From assembly GCA_964343275.1 (NCBI GenBank), contig CAYFIY010000021.1:1-22598 (forward strand): a DNA stretch of 22,598 nt. The letters are read 5' to 3'. The notes under the pieces are model-generated. The model did no database searches and was not told where the DNA came from. It was given only the letters and a program-made list of their open reading frames with translations. This DNA is from Hadarchaeum sp964343275 (lineage in GTDB: Archaea > Hadarchaeota > Hadarchaeia > Hadarchaeales > Hadarchaeaceae). Position 1 is the first letter of the stretch; every line of letters begins with the position of its first letter. This document shows, one piece after another, positions 15,371 through 22,371 of this stretch. Both the position numbers and the translations under genes were made by a program.

Positions 15371-15539
15371 TTAACTGGCCAACCTCCATCGCATTATCCA
15401 TAATTTCAAGTTCGTTCATAATCTTACGCTCCGTCTTGACTATCTTATTATCGATTATAACTATGTCCACGTCTTTCCGTTCGATTGCTACGAATTTGGA
15501 TTTGCCGTCAATGATATGCGTGCGAGCGCTCTGATAAAG
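15336..15539 (-). other. Orphan coding-like frame upstream of acdA, start not found
   Basis: A stop-free minus frame of 67 codons overlaps the start of acdA by 35 bases. Its product reads protein-like: THIIDGKSKF, ERKDVDIVIIDNKIVK, NELEIMDNAMEVG. The only in-frame starts are internal (a GTG at the DVD segment and ATGs further on). I recognise no family. It may be the end of a gene whose beginning has been lost, or chance. Confidence 0.25.
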
Positions 15540-15624
15540 TCACTCCTAAGCTTCTTTAATATTTTGAAAAATCGACCATCGCAAACAATTTGATAACAAC
15601 TTTACCTAATTGATATGGGACTAG

Positions 15625-16221
15625 ATGGAAATCGTGCTCTTGGGTCGTTCAAATGTGGGCAAATCAAGTGTTATCCGACAGCTCACTGGAAAAAAGATAC
15701 CAATCGGCAGGCGCCCTGGACTCACCCGTAGAATAGACCATTATAAGGTCGGCAGAATGGAAATCGTGGATATGCCTGGCTTCGGGTTTATGAGCGGAAT
15801 TTCCAAAACCACGCGGGAAAAAAAGAAAACGGAAATTGTCAAATACATAGAACAAAACCGGGACAGGATAATACTGTCCTTAGAGGTATTAGATGCCAGA
15901 TCCTTTTCGGAGATAGCCGAGAGATGGGATGATCGGGGACAAGTTCCAATAGATATAGAAATTTTTTCATTTTTGCAAGAACTTGAGTTAAATCCAATCG
16001 TAATTGTAAATAAAATCGACATCATTAAAAAGTGGGATCGCAACAACGTTCTAGACGATATATGTAAACGACTCGGAATTTTACCGCCATGGCGTCAATG
16101 GTTCGATGTGATGGTGCCGATATCAGCAAAAACCGGCGAAGGTGTACCGATATTAAAGAAGCTAATAAAATTGAAAATGCATGAATTAGGGAAGGGGCGC
16201 CTATTAGGCTGGCTCAAGTAA
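15625..16221 (+). CDS. engB: EngB/YihA-type GTP-binding protein
   Basis: A small TRAFAC-class GTPase of 198 residues. The P-loop GRSNVGKSS is at 7-15, the switch I region PGLTRRIDHY at 31-40 (with the family's Pro-Gly-x-Thr), DMPGFGFMSG at 49-58 as G3, NKID at 129-132 as G4 and SAKTGEG at 167-173 as G5. Bacterial EngB helps late assembly of the large ribosomal subunit; archaeal homologues are presumed to do the same but are little studied. The ATG at 15625 follows a GGGA four bases upstream. The gene is alone on the plus strand, divergent from acdA and convergent with rps8e. The arms after G3 are rich in Lys and Glu (TTREKKKTEI). Function beyond GTP binding is inferred from the family. Confidence 0.88.
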   Translation: MEIVLLGRSNVGKSSVIRQLTGKKIPIGRRPGLTRRIDHYKVGRMEIVDMPGFGFMSGISKTTREKKKTEIVKYIEQNRDRIILSLEVLDARSFSEIAERWDDRGQVPIDIEIFSFLQELELNPIVIVNKIDIIKKWDRNNVLDDICKRLGILPPWRQWFDVMVPISAKTGEGVPILKKLIKLKMHELGKGRLLGWLK

Positions 16222-16286
16222 ACCAACTTAAAAACCAAACAGCAGGATGAACAAACGCCTCAATACTTTATTTTTGCTCCCCAATG

Positions 16287-16334
16287 ACCCATTTCGATAA
16301 ATCTGGCTATTTGATATCCGATATGAAAATGGGT
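16287..16334. terminator. Inverted repeat between engB and rps8e, possible two-way terminator
   Basis: ACCCATTT (16287-16294) is matched by AAATGGGT (16327-16334); the second arm touches the rps8e stop codon. The loop of 32 bases is long. A T5 run at 16271-16275 lies before it on the engB side. Both flanking genes point into this 113-base gap, so transcript ends are expected here. Confidence 0.35.
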
Positions 16335-16748
16335 TTATGAAGAACCCATCTGTGGTCCAGGCTTTTTTGGTTCGACTAATACGGCGTCGACCATACCAAC
16401 TTGGCCTGGCCTACTCGTTATCCTCGCCTTACCAAGCTCGGTATCGATTACCGCGCCCATAGTTAAAATGCTTCTACGGATGAAATGCATATCCGCTGGA
16501 CTTTCAACCACTTTAATTATTTTTGTTTTTTCAGCATGACCTGTATTTGAATCCATAACGTTTGCGATATCTGTGGACAGCATGTTCATTTTCTCACTGC
16601 CACCAAAAGTCCGCACACGAACACATTTTATCTTTCCTACCTTGGGCTCTACGAATTCGCTTCCTATTTCCTTCTTTCGTTTGCTTCTGCTAGCCCATAT
16701 GCGTCCACCGCTCGGCTTTTTCAGAGATCGTCCTTGCCATTGCCCCAC
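16335..16748 (-). CDS. rps8e: Small ribosomal subunit protein eS8
   Basis: An archaeal/eukaryotic ribosomal protein of the 30S subunit, absent from bacteria, so it is direct evidence for the domain. The N-terminus GQWQGRSLKKPSGGRIW is diagnostic, followed by a basic stretch SRSKRKKEIGSEF. A middle segment KIKCVRVRTFGGSEKMNMLS and the C-terminal LTMGAVIDTELGKARITSRPGQVGMVDAVLV match the family fold. The frame continues upstream to an ATG at 16778, but that would add ten unrelated residues; the GTG at 16748 is chosen because GGTG lies six bases before it and it gives the conserved start M-GQWQGR. That yields 137 residues, slightly longer than most archaeal eS8. It is the last gene of the smc-scpA-scpB-rps8e block, starting 40 bases after scpB ends. 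Confidence 0.95.
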   Translation of the reverse strand: MGQWQGRSLKKPSGGRIWASRSKRKKEIGSEFVEPKVGKIKCVRVRTFGGSEKMNMLSTDIANVMDSNTGHAEKTKIIKVVESPADMHFIRRSILTMGAVIDTELGKARITSRPGQVGMVDAVLVEPKKPGPQMGSS

Positions 16749-16788
16749 AGATAACACCAGAAAAGTTATGCTTAGCATGCTAAAGAGC

Positions 16789-17298
16789 TTATCGCATGCG
16801 ACTTTCTATTTCTTCCCGAATTTTGTCCATATCGTCTACAAAACCAAAATAGCCCGCAAACTTCTTCGAAGTCCGCAACACGCGTGTTCTGCCTAATGGT
16901 TTAGACTCGACAAACCCCAGTGAAATAAGCTGCCTGATGTGTTCGTATGCCCTGCTCCCTCGATTTTCTGCCAACCTTGATTGAGATATGTTCTGATTAT
17001 ATGCAATCATCGCCAAGGTCTTTAACGCCCCCCTGGTCACTTTAATTTTAGGGATAACACCACCAAGCTTTGGAACATACTCATCGCCTAGACGCAGTGT
17101 AAATGTATCTTTACCCGTTTCTACCATTTGGAGTGGACCCCTGCGTCTCCCATATTCACTCTTCACTTCCTCCATTATTTTCATAACGTAGGTTTCGGAT
17201 GATGTCCCGATTAGCCTTTTAATTTCGGACAAGGTCAACGGACGATCAGATGCATATAAGGCCGCTTCGACTACTGAACGATCTTGCTTAATTCCCAT
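16789..17298 (-). CDS. scpB: Segregation and condensation protein B
   Basis: ScpB is the winged-helix 'kite' subunit of the prokaryotic condensin; a dimer of it binds the central part of the ScpA kleisin. The 169 residues fit: the first winged helix VVEAALYASDRPLTLSEI, the linking segment GPLQMVETGKDTFTLRL, the second winged helix with ALKTLAMIAYNQNISQSRL and the signature RGSRAYEHIRQLISLGFVE, then LGRTRVLRTSKKFAGYFGF near the C-terminus, all typical of ScpB. It overlaps the end of scpA by 11 bases, so the two are translationally coupled and made together. The very short C-terminal tail (DDMDKIREEIESRMR) is charged. The partner SMC protein encoded in the same block is atypical in lacking a hinge, so the interaction surface with the kleisin deserves comparison with normal systems. 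Confidence 0.93.
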   Translation of the reverse strand: MGIKQDRSVVEAALYASDRPLTLSEIKRLIGTSSETYVMKIMEEVKSEYGRRRGPLQMVETGKDTFTLRLGDEYVPKLGGVIPKIKVTRGALKTLAMIAYNQNISQSRLAENRGSRAYEHIRQLISLGFVESKPLGRTRVLRTSKKFAGYFGFVDDMDKIREEIESRMR

Positions 17299-17950
17299 TT
17301 TTTACACCTTCCGGAACCGATACACATATTTCCCCAAACATTTCTGATTGCTCAAGTGCTATTTTTCCGTCTGCAAAAAGATAAAGTAGCAATAATAGCA
17401 TCCTAGCTATGGCTATCTTTGTTTGCTCCCCGACGAGTTTTATAAGGGTTAGATGGTTTCCAGAATCTAAAAGGTCTAAAATCCTTTTGTGTAAAAGTGC
17501 CATGTGCTTAATTATGTTAATCTCATATTCATCCACCGATTTTACAACTCTCTCCATTTTTTTGCTGACCACAGGTTTTTTCTCAGGTATTTCCTTAAGT
17601 GCATCTTTAAGTGCCCCAAGCAAGTCAACTAAAGTTATTTTTCTCGGAGTGCTCTGGATAATATTTATCTCCCCTAAATCCGGTAGATTGATGTCCAAAA
17701 GATCATCGATTTCTTCGGCATCGATTTTCTTCCTTCGTCCGTTGAGTGCATGTTCGGATTTTATCCGCAACAAGACCGAGGATGAAAGTAAAGTCCGCCC
17801 TGAGGATCTCAGATCTACATCAATTATCTTCCTGACCCGCTGTATGTACAGATAGGCTAGCTTTTCAATATCTACATCCCACGGATCGAGTTTATGCTGT
17901 TGCACAAGCTCGAGAAGAGTTTGCATAGGTTGGTCGGTTAGCACTGTCAT
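17288..17950 (-). CDS. scpA: Segregation and condensation protein A (kleisin)
   Basis: ScpA is the kleisin: its N-terminal domain binds the neck of one SMC head, its C-terminal winged helix the cap of the other, closing the ring. The N-terminal motif QTLLELVQQHKLDPWDVDI (10-28) is the family signature, followed by LAYLYIQRV and the helical LLSSSVLLRIKSEHAL (54-69). The C-terminal winged-helix segment is RMLLLLLYLFADGKIALEQSEMFGEI. At 220 residues it is slightly short, missing a few residues before the first helix, and its middle linker is the acidic DAEEIDDLLDINLPDLGEI. The gene starts four bases after the smc stop and overlaps scpB. Both SMC-binding ends therefore look conserved, which argues that the short SMC next door is a working partner and not a relic. 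Confidence 0.93.
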   Translation of the reverse strand: MTVLTDQPMQTLLELVQQHKLDPWDVDIEKLAYLYIQRVRKIIDVDLRSSGRTLLSSSVLLRIKSEHALNGRRKKIDAEEIDDLLDINLPDLGEINIIQSTPRKITLVDLLGALKDALKEIPEKKPVVSKKMERVVKSVDEYEINIIKHMALLHKRILDLLDSGNHLTLIKLVGEQTKIAIARMLLLLLYLFADGKIALEQSEMFGEICVSVPEGVKNGN

Positions 17951-17954
17951 TTAT

Positions 17955-20246
17955 TTAGCCTCCAACTTCTGAAAGCTCCACAGAGTATAGGCGGGACACT
18001 CCATTTTCCTTAGTTACACCAAAAAGCCTATCGGCAACTGACATTAGGCTGTCGTGCAAAGTAATGACGACTATCTGGGATTCTCGAGAGAACTTGTGCA
18101 GCATTTTCGCTACCCGGGACCTGTTCTTCGGATCTAAGTGGGCATCTATTTCATCCAATACGTAGAAAGTGGACGGTCTGTAGCGCTGAAGTGCAAATAT
18201 GAACGCTAGGGCGGTGATGGCCTTTTGACCTCCAGAGAGTGAACCTATGTAAGAAGCTCCCGAACCCTCCGGTCTTGCTACTATTTCCAAACCACCATCA
18301 AATGGTGACGTTTCATTTTCCAATTTCAACTTGGCATCCCCATTTGGAGATAGACTCTTAAATATCTCAGTGAATTGATTTGAAATTTCTGTATATGTTT
18401 TCATGAAAACTTGCTTCTTTTTCTCATCGATTTCACGCATAAAGTCAAGCAAAGATTCTTTTTCCGCATACAGCTTATCGTATTTCAACTTTTCCTCATT
18501 ATATCGACGTTCTGAGTCCCTAAAATCTTGAATAGCTCGAAGATTAACTTTATCTCCAAGCGAAGTTATCTCAGTTTCCAGTTTCTGAGCCTTTCTCTCC
18601 AAAACACCTGAATCGACATTTCGGGGTAAACTCGATTCCCCGATTTTTTTAAGATTGCTGTTTATATCTCTGATATCAGCGGCGAGAGCATTTTGGTGAA
18701 TCTGCAACCTCTGAAGATGGCCTTCAGATTCCCGCAGCTTGGGTTCTATTGCCCGCGCTTTTTTGATTAAGTTATCTATTTTCTGTCTCTGTTTGTTCTT
18801 TCGAGCGTTAAGGGAGTCTATTGAGGAACGAATTTCTCTTTCGAAAGCTTCTGCACCTTCAAGCTTTGACTTCGATTCTTGAATCTTATTCTTAAAATCC
18901 AGAGTTTGTTTCTCAAATTCTTCCCTAGTCCTCTGCAAACCGATGAGTTCATCTCGCAAATTAATTTTGCTCTGTGCCTGAGAACTTTTCAACTCAGATT
19001 TAGTAGTCTCGCCCCAAACGCCAGAAATCTTCTTTATTGTGCTGGACAGATCACCTAGAACTCCGTTCAGCCGGTCAAGGACTGCCCCTGCTGAAGCTAT
19101 AGATTCACATTTGCTGAGGGAATTGCTGAGTTCTACAAATTTTCCGCGAAGAGTCTCAAATTTAGATGAGAGGACAATAATTCCATGATCCACATCATCT
19201 TTTTTAGAATCCCGTAATTGTTTGATTCGCACCGAAAGAACTTCAATTTCCCGATCCAGGGCCGACTTTTTTTCATCTGTTCGTTTTAGCACGTCACCAA
19301 GGGTGATGATCTCAGTTCGCGCTCTTTCTGCGTCAACCAATACGTCTGAACTTTTTTTATAATCCACCTGGCGTTCAATTTCGGATATCTTATCATCTAA
19401 ACTTTCTTTATAATCCGAAATTTTCTTGTACCTATTTTTGATTAAGGTAATTTCTTCCTCTAATTTTGATATCCTCAGTTTTATCTGTGACAGCTTTTTT
19501 GCGTATTTTTCCTTACGAATCTGCAACAGGGATCCTTGAATTTGGTTAAGTTCACGCTTAAGCTGTTTAAAATAAATTGCGGTTTCCATCTGTCCACGCA
19601 AATTCTCCCTTTGACCGGCAATCTCTTGAAGAACGGCACCCGCGTGGCCTAGGTTAGCCTCTACTTTCTGAAGTTCCACCAGAGACTTGCGCTTCTTATC
19701 GTCAAATTCGGCCACTCCGGCGAGGTCATCTATGATCTTCCTACGCTCAACGGGATCCATGCTAAAAAACCGGTTGACCTCCCCCTGGAGGACAAAGTTA
19801 TAACCCCCAGGGGATGTCATCTTAGATGCCAACAAATCTACAATTTCTTCTCTGGTCGCCCTCCGCTTGTTTATTTTATAGATGCACTTTCCATTGCGAT
19901 TTACATGGCGCATAATGACCACTTCTTTTGAATTTATCTGAAGGCCTCTATCTGTATTGTTGAAGTAAAGTGAAACTTCGGCGAAAGTAGCTGGTCTACG
20001 GCCATTAGCGCCGTTAAAAAGCAAATCGGAGAATCTTACGGCCCGCAATGTCTTAGCACTCATCCAACCCAAAACGAAGCATAACGCGTCTATGATATTG
20101 CTCTTACCCATTCCGTTTGGTCCAACTACGGCCGTCAAACCTCTAGAAAGTGGCACACTGACCTTGGTATTGCCAAAAGACTTGAAGCCTCTCAGTTCTA
20201 TTTTATTTATATATGGCACAATCTCTACCTTAGGGGTTGTATTCAC
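17955..20246 (-). CDS. smc: SMC ATPase of condensin, short form without recognisable hinge
   Basis: 763 residues, against about 1150-1200 for normal SMC. The N-lobe is standard: INKIELRGFKSFG (14-26), Walker A GPNGMGKSN (42-50; usual Ser is Met46), Q-loop VLQGEVNRF with Gln154, and RRKIIDDLAGVAEFD. The C-lobe is SMC-type, not Rad50-type: LGDKVNLRAIQDF (563-575), MREIDEKKKQVFMKTYTEI (603-621), signature LSGGQK (670-675; usual Glu is Gln674), Walker B FYVLDEIDAHLD (694-705) and His731 switch in VITLHD. Between them, residues about 186-380 and 425-560 read as heptad-rich coiled coil, but the roughly 150-residue hinge with its conserved glycine motifs is absent. The apex is a small hydrophobic, glycine-containing stretch at 382-412. 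There is no CxxC zinc hook. The start is GTG at 20246 after GGGGGTC; a GTG at codon 10 (VPYINKIEL) is the alternative. First gene of smc-scpA-scpB-rps8e. Confidence 0.92.
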   Translation of the reverse strand: MNTTPKVEIVPYINKIELRGFKSFGNTKVSVPLSRGLTAVVGPNGMGKSNIIDALCFVLGWMSAKTLRAVRFSDLLFNGANGRRPATFAEVSLYFNNTDRGLQINSKEVVIMRHVNRNGKCIYKINKRRATREEIVDLLASKMTSPGGYNFVLQGEVNRFFSMDPVERRKIIDDLAGVAEFDDKKRKSLVELQKVEANLGHAGAVLQEIAGQRENLRGQMETAIYFKQLKRELNQIQGSLLQIRKEKYAKKLSQIKLRISKLEEEITLIKNRYKKISDYKESLDDKISEIERQVDYKKSSDVLVDAERARTEIITLGDVLKRTDEKKSALDREIEVLSVRIKQLRDSKKDDVDHGIIVLSSKFETLRGKFVELSNSLSKCESIASAGAVLDRLNGVLGDLSSTIKKISGVWGETTKSELKSSQAQSKINLRDELIGLQRTREEFEKQTLDFKNKIQESKSKLEGAEAFEREIRSSIDSLNARKNKQRQKIDNLIKKARAIEPKLRESEGHLQRLQIHQNALAADIRDINSNLKKIGESSLPRNVDSGVLERKAQKLETEITSLGDKVNLRAIQDFRDSERRYNEEKLKYDKLYAEKESLLDFMREIDEKKKQVFMKTYTEISNQFTEIFKSLSPNGDAKLKLENETSPFDGGLEIVARPEGSGASYIGSLSGGQKAITALAFIFALQRYRPSTFYVLDEIDAHLDPKNRSRVAKMLHKFSRESQIVVITLHDSLMSVADRLFGVTKENGVSRLYSVELSEVGG

Positions 20247-20516
20247 CAGACCCCCTCAAACTCGCCTCCAAAAGCATTTTATTCTTATCTTTTACAGGTT
20301 AAAACTTTTACGTTTTTTATCAATGCATCATTAATTGCCTGATTTGGGTCAAAAATAGCATTATTAGACTTTTAAAACCAAAAAAATAAAAAACAGTTAT
20401 TTTATTGTTAGATTTATCAAAGATGAGAAAAAATCAAAAATTTTGAAAACGGTATAGACAGCGATAGGTTTATAAGGATAACCTACTTTAAAAGCTCAAA
20501 TATATTGGTGAGTCTC
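20247..20516. other. AT-rich divergent promoter region of smc and the zinc-ribbon gene
   Basis: 270 bases between two divergent genes, almost all A and T with several A-runs and T-runs. No coding frame or RNA gene is seen. The plus-strand promoter is listed separately; for smc an AT-rich box near 20270-20280 is the best candidate, but it is weak. Confidence 0.45.
20469..20511 (+). promoter_or_regulatory. TATA box and Shine-Dalgarno of the zinc-ribbon gene
   Basis: TTTATAAG at 20469-20476 puts the transcription start near 20497. GGTGA at 20507-20511 lies five bases before the ATG at 20517. This decides the start: the earlier in-frame TTG (20505) and GTG (20508) overlap the ribosome-binding site itself. 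Confidence 0.6.
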
Positions 20517-20765
20517 ATGGAGTTCTGTCCAAAGTGCGGCACTTTATTGGTCCCGAATAAAGTTGGTAGGTCAACGCGACTAACTTGCTCTAGATGCAGC
20601 TATAGGGTAAAATTGAAGAAACCATCTTCATACAAAATAAGCGAGAAGGGAAAGGAACCCAAAGAAGTAGCTGTAATAGTGGACAAGAAAGAAAAAAACA
20701 AGAAACCACACATAAAAGAATTCGAGATCGAACCTCCTGAATACCAAGAGGAAACTTACGAGTAA
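20517..20765 (+). CDS. RpoM/TFS-like N-terminal zinc-ribbon protein without the C-terminal ribbon
   Basis: An 82-residue protein. Residues 1-33 form a Zn ribbon of the type at the N-terminus of RNA polymerase subunit Rpb9 and archaeal transcription factor S: MEFCPKCGTLLVP, with Cys4, Cys7, Cys24 and Cys27 (CSRCSY). TFS is about 110 residues and ends in a second ribbon whose acidic loop stimulates RNA cleavage by the polymerase. Here the second ribbon is missing and is replaced by a charged tail, Lys-rich at about 34-65 and Glu-rich at the end (EIEPPEYQEETYE). It may still bind the polymerase lobe, or be another small zinc-ribbon protein; it cannot do TFS-type cleavage. It has its own promoter and ends three bases before the convergent mtnP stop. 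Confidence 0.8.
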   Translation: MEFCPKCGTLLVPNKVGRSTRLTCSRCSYRVKLKKPSSYKISEKGKEPKEVAVIVDKKEKNKKPHIKEFEIEPPEYQEETYE

Positions 20766-20768
20766 ATT

Positions 20769-21572
20769 TTATATTGCTGCTCCTTCAAGCGCACTAGGAC
20801 ATGAACACGATCTTTTTTTAGGAATCATTGGAATTGACTCAAGAATCAAACATTGGACTTGTTTAATGTTCTCGTTCATGAGCTTGATGACCGAATAATG
20901 GCTAAGCTTTGTCTTAGAAATACCAGCCCCATAATTGGTAACCACTCCAATTGCGGCGTAGCATATTTCAAGTTCGCGCGCTAGAACGCATTCCGGTACG
21001 TTCGTCATTCCAACGAGATTAGCACCGAGTTTTCCAAATGCTTTTATTTCAGCTGATGTTTCAAACCTGGGGCCTTCAGTGCAAGCGTAATTAGCATGAG
21101 GGTGTACCTTTATCCCAAGTTTTTTCGCACTTTTAATCAATATCTTCCGCAACTCTGGGCAATAAGGTTCTGAAACATCTACGTGGACCACCCCTTTCTT
21201 ACCTCCCTCATAGAATGTTTGCGGACGGCCTTTTGTAAAATCCAAGAACTGAGTCAGGATGGCAAGATCCCCCATCCGCATTTTGGGATTAATAGAACCA
21301 CTGGCCGTTGTGGCAAGTACCCTAGTGACACCGAGCCTATTTAGCGCCCATATATTCGCGCGATAGTTGATGAGATGAGGTGGGATAGTATGGTCTGCAC
21401 CATGTCTTGGGAGAAACGCCACTCTGCGACCGCTCAACTTCCCCACGAGGATCTTAGAAGTACCGAAAGGGGTCGAAAAAGATTTAGTCCTAAAATTTTC
21501 GAGCGAAGCAATAGAATAAAGTCCAGAGCCACCAACGACCGCGATTTCCGCTTCCAATTGATCACTTCCCAA
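20769..21572 (-). CDS. mtnP: S-methyl-5'-thioadenosine phosphorylase (MTAP), archaeal type
   Basis: Phosphorolysis of methylthioadenosine (a by-product of polyamine and SAM metabolism) to adenine and methylthioribose 1-phosphate; purine nucleosides may also be accepted. The 267 residues show GGSGLY (14-19), the phosphate-binding PRHG (55-58), ATTASGSINPKM, TEGPRFET (165-172), GMTNVPE (188-194) and VTNYGAGIS. The C-terminal Cys256-Ser-Cys258 resembles the CXC motif of hyperthermophilic archaeal MTAPs, where it helps in disulfide stability. The start is a TTG at 21572 that overlaps the end of uppS by 11 bases; an in-frame TTG at 21557, preceded by GTGATC, is equally possible and would shorten it by five residues. 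Methylthioinosine-specific relatives cannot be ruled out from sequence alone. Confidence 0.9.
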   Translation of the reverse strand: MGSDQLEAEIAVVGGSGLYSIASLENFRTKSFSTPFGTSKILVGKLSGRRVAFLPRHGADHTIPPHLINYRANIWALNRLGVTRVLATTASGSINPKMRMGDLAILTQFLDFTKGRPQTFYEGGKKGVVHVDVSEPYCPELRKILIKSAKKLGIKVHPHANYACTEGPRFETSAEIKAFGKLGANLVGMTNVPECVLARELEICYAAIGVVTNYGAGISKTKLSHYSVIKLMNENIKQVQCLILESIPMIPKKRSCSCPSALEGAAI

Positions 21573-22371
21573 ATCTCCGCTCGCGGCTTTGGTATGTCCT
21601 AATTGCCCTTAAAAAATCTATCTTGCTAAAGGAAGGCCAATTTGCCTCGCAAAAGTAGAGCTCACTGTAAGCCGATTGCCAAAGCAAGAAGCCACTGAGA
21701 CGTTCCTCACCGCTGGTTCTGATAATCAAATCAGGATCCGGCAGACCGGCAGTGTACAGGTAGTTACTTATTAAATTTTCGTCAACGTCAACCGGGTTTA
21801 GTTCCCCATTTTTAATACGTTCACAAATTTTTCTAACGGCTTCCGCTAGCTCGGCTCTACCACCGTAACCCACAGCTATATTCAGTGTATTACCATCATA
21901 AACCTGGGTCGCCTCTTGAGCCTCTTCGATCGCTTTCTGAACCTGGCTAGGTAAAGAACCCAAATTACCTATCGCTCTTATTTTTATCTTGTATTTATGA
22001 ACGCGCGCATCTTTGGCCACTTCCCTGAATTTGGATGCGAGCAAATTCAAAATCAATTTAACTTCCTCGTCAGTACGAGTGAAGTTCTCGCTTGAAAAAG
22101 CATATACTGTTATGTGTTTAATCCCTAGTTCTTGACACCAACCGATAACTTCCTCTAGTTTCTTAGCACCGAAAATATGGCCTTTGAACCTTTTTACGCC
22201 TTTCTCGCTTGCAAACCTTCTATTGCCGTCCAAGATAATTGCGAGATGCTTTGGGATTCTATCCGACCTCGTTGCCTCGGCAAAAAGCTTGCGCTCATAA
22301 TATTTAGCCGCCAAGTTTTGTAATCTGACTACTCCAGGAAACTTTTCAATTGGCACCTTTTCTACTGTCAC
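21562..22371 (-). CDS. uppS: Cis-prenyltransferase (polyprenyl diphosphate synthase, UppS family)
   Basis: Adds isopentenyl units in cis to an allylic diphosphate (geranylgeranyl diphosphate in characterised archaeal enzymes) to make the polyprenyl carrier for surface glycans and N-glycosylation. The 269 residues carry HLAIILDGNRRFA, with the catalytic Asp48, GHIFGAKKLEEVIGWC, the diphosphate-binding TVYAFSSENF, and the C-terminal DPDLIIRTSGEERLSGFLLW and SAYSELYF, with the conserved Arg-Thr-Ser-Gly and Glu. The N-terminal extension of about 38 residues before the catalytic strand is common in archaeal members. The start is GTG at 22371; an out-of-frame ATG just upstream runs into TGA at once. 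A TATA box at 22401-22408 fits a nearly leaderless message. It overlaps mtnP, so the two are probably one transcript, although they share no pathway. Confidence 0.93.
   Translation of the reverse strand: MTVEKVPIEKFPGVVRLQNLAAKYYERKLFAEATRSDRIPKHLAIILDGNRRFASEKGVKRFKGHIFGAKKLEEVIGWCQELGIKHITVYAFSSENFTRTDEEVKLILNLLASKFREVAKDARVHKYKIKIRAIGNLGSLPSQVQKAIEEAQEATQVYDGNTLNIAVGYGGRAELAEAVRKICERIKNGELNPVDVDENLISNYLYTAGLPDPDLIIRTSGEERLSGFLLWQSAYSELYFCEANWPSFSKIDFLRAIRTYQSRERRFGK

Noticed and set aside
16335..16778. ATG start of rps8e at 16778
   Set aside because: It adds ten residues not found in the family; the GTG at 16748 has a good GGTG and gives the conserved N-terminus.
17955..20246. Reading the short SMC as Rad50/SbcC
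   Set aside because: There is no CxxC zinc hook, the C-lobe has the SMC-specific VNLRAIQDF and EIDEKKKQVFM segments, and scpA and scpB follow directly.
17955..20246. Short SMC as a frameshift-broken gene
   Set aside because: The frame is continuous through both lobes, the arms are balanced, and no hinge fragment appears in other frames nearby.
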